A stretch of 64,000 bases of DNA, from NCBI GenBank assembly GCA_023846275.1, contig JAIUJO010000083.1:811001-875000 (forward strand). The letters run 5' to 3'. Of this stretch, positions 63,901 to 64,000 are shown in pieces. The stretch comes from Vanilla planifolia (Eukaryota > Streptophyta > Magnoliopsida > Asparagales > Orchidaceae). Each line of letters opens with the position of its first letter. Positions within the stretch are counted from its first letter, which is position 1. A program made the translations under genes and the position numbers. The notes under the pieces were generated by a model. That model did not search any database. It worked only from the letters and a program-made list of their open reading frames with translations, and was not told the DNA's origin.

Positions 63901-64000
63901 TAATAATATTATTTTTATTATTATTATTATTAATTATTATTACTATTTTAATAGTTTTTAATCTTTTTGTGTATAAAAGATTATTTTATAATTATTTGAA
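60901..64000. other. Extremely A/T-rich terminal region
   Basis: Almost only A and T, built from short words such as AATTATTA, TAATAATTAT and TTATTATTATT. No ORF, domain or repeat boundary is visible. It may be a degenerate A/T-rich satellite or a much-expanded simple-sequence zone; the window ends inside it. Confidence 0.6.
63891..63952. repeat. Palindromic TAA/TTA microsatellite
   Basis: GTAATAATAATAATAATATT is followed by a TTATTATTATTATTA run and ends TTATTATTAC, so the left arm is the reverse complement of the right. The single strand could fold into a long A/T hairpin. Confidence 0.8.

Noticed and set aside
1..64000. CRISPR arrays, tRNA or rRNA genes, organelle DNA insertions
   Set aside because: No regularly spaced short repeats, no tRNA cloverleaf with conserved T-loop text, and no stretch with the composition or genes of plastid or mitochondrial DNA was seen. 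The tRNA-like word at 11438 is a retrotransposon primer site.

Overview
The window looks like heterochromatic, intergenic DNA of a large plant nuclear genome. It is very A+T-rich (by eye about three quarters A+T). CG dinucleotides look scarce, no long open reading frame exists on either strand, and every protein homology I recognise belongs to a plant retrotransposon. These are Ty1/copia with YVDDIIFGST-type reverse transcriptase, Ty3/gypsy with a plant-type gag and protease and an LTR pair, and an L1-type LINE with a DUF4283 first ORF. All are broken by stops, frameshifts and deletions. I cannot name the species. I found no host gene, tRNA, rRNA, CRISPR array or bacterial operon.

Layout. 1-965 is a copia reverse transcriptase relic cut by the window edge. 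About 3.2-9.4 kb is a long repeat (F1) whose second copy (F2) lies at 37.1-44.7 kb. 10.36-15.2 kb is the best-preserved element, a gypsy retrotransposon. It has two ~1 kb LTRs, TATA boxes, a tRNA-Met-type primer site, gag, protease and an integrase C-terminus, but its reverse transcriptase, RNase H and integrase core are deleted. 16.8-17.7 kb is a second gypsy fragment (zinc knuckle, protease, start of the RT region). 17.7-25.5 kb is featureless A/T-rich DNA.

Three local direct duplications follow: C1/C2 (25.6 and 27.9 kb), D1/D2 (33.6 and 35.5 kb) and E1/E2 (48.6 and 51.5 kb). Between C and D, at 31.5-32.85 kb, is a second copia relic with its domains in an unexpected order. E2 runs into a LINE at 54.8-58.2 kb. 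There DUF4283 (ORF1), endonuclease, reverse transcriptase and the ORF2 C-terminal region can be followed in order. The E tandem duplication has its breakpoint inside the LINE's ORF1, so E1 ends with a second, truncated DUF4283 start. From about 60.9 kb to the end the DNA is almost pure A/T with TAA/TTA runs.

How the parts work together: they do not any more. The elements once encoded capsid/nucleocapsid, protease, integrase or endonuclease, and RT/RNase H for their own copying. All are now inactive. The useful content is evolutionary: nested insertions, tandem duplications, internal deletions and a decay pattern consistent in places with deamination of methylated cytosine. I looked for an undescribed system and do not see one. 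The nearest candidates for novelty are the unclassified long repeat F and the permuted copia locus.
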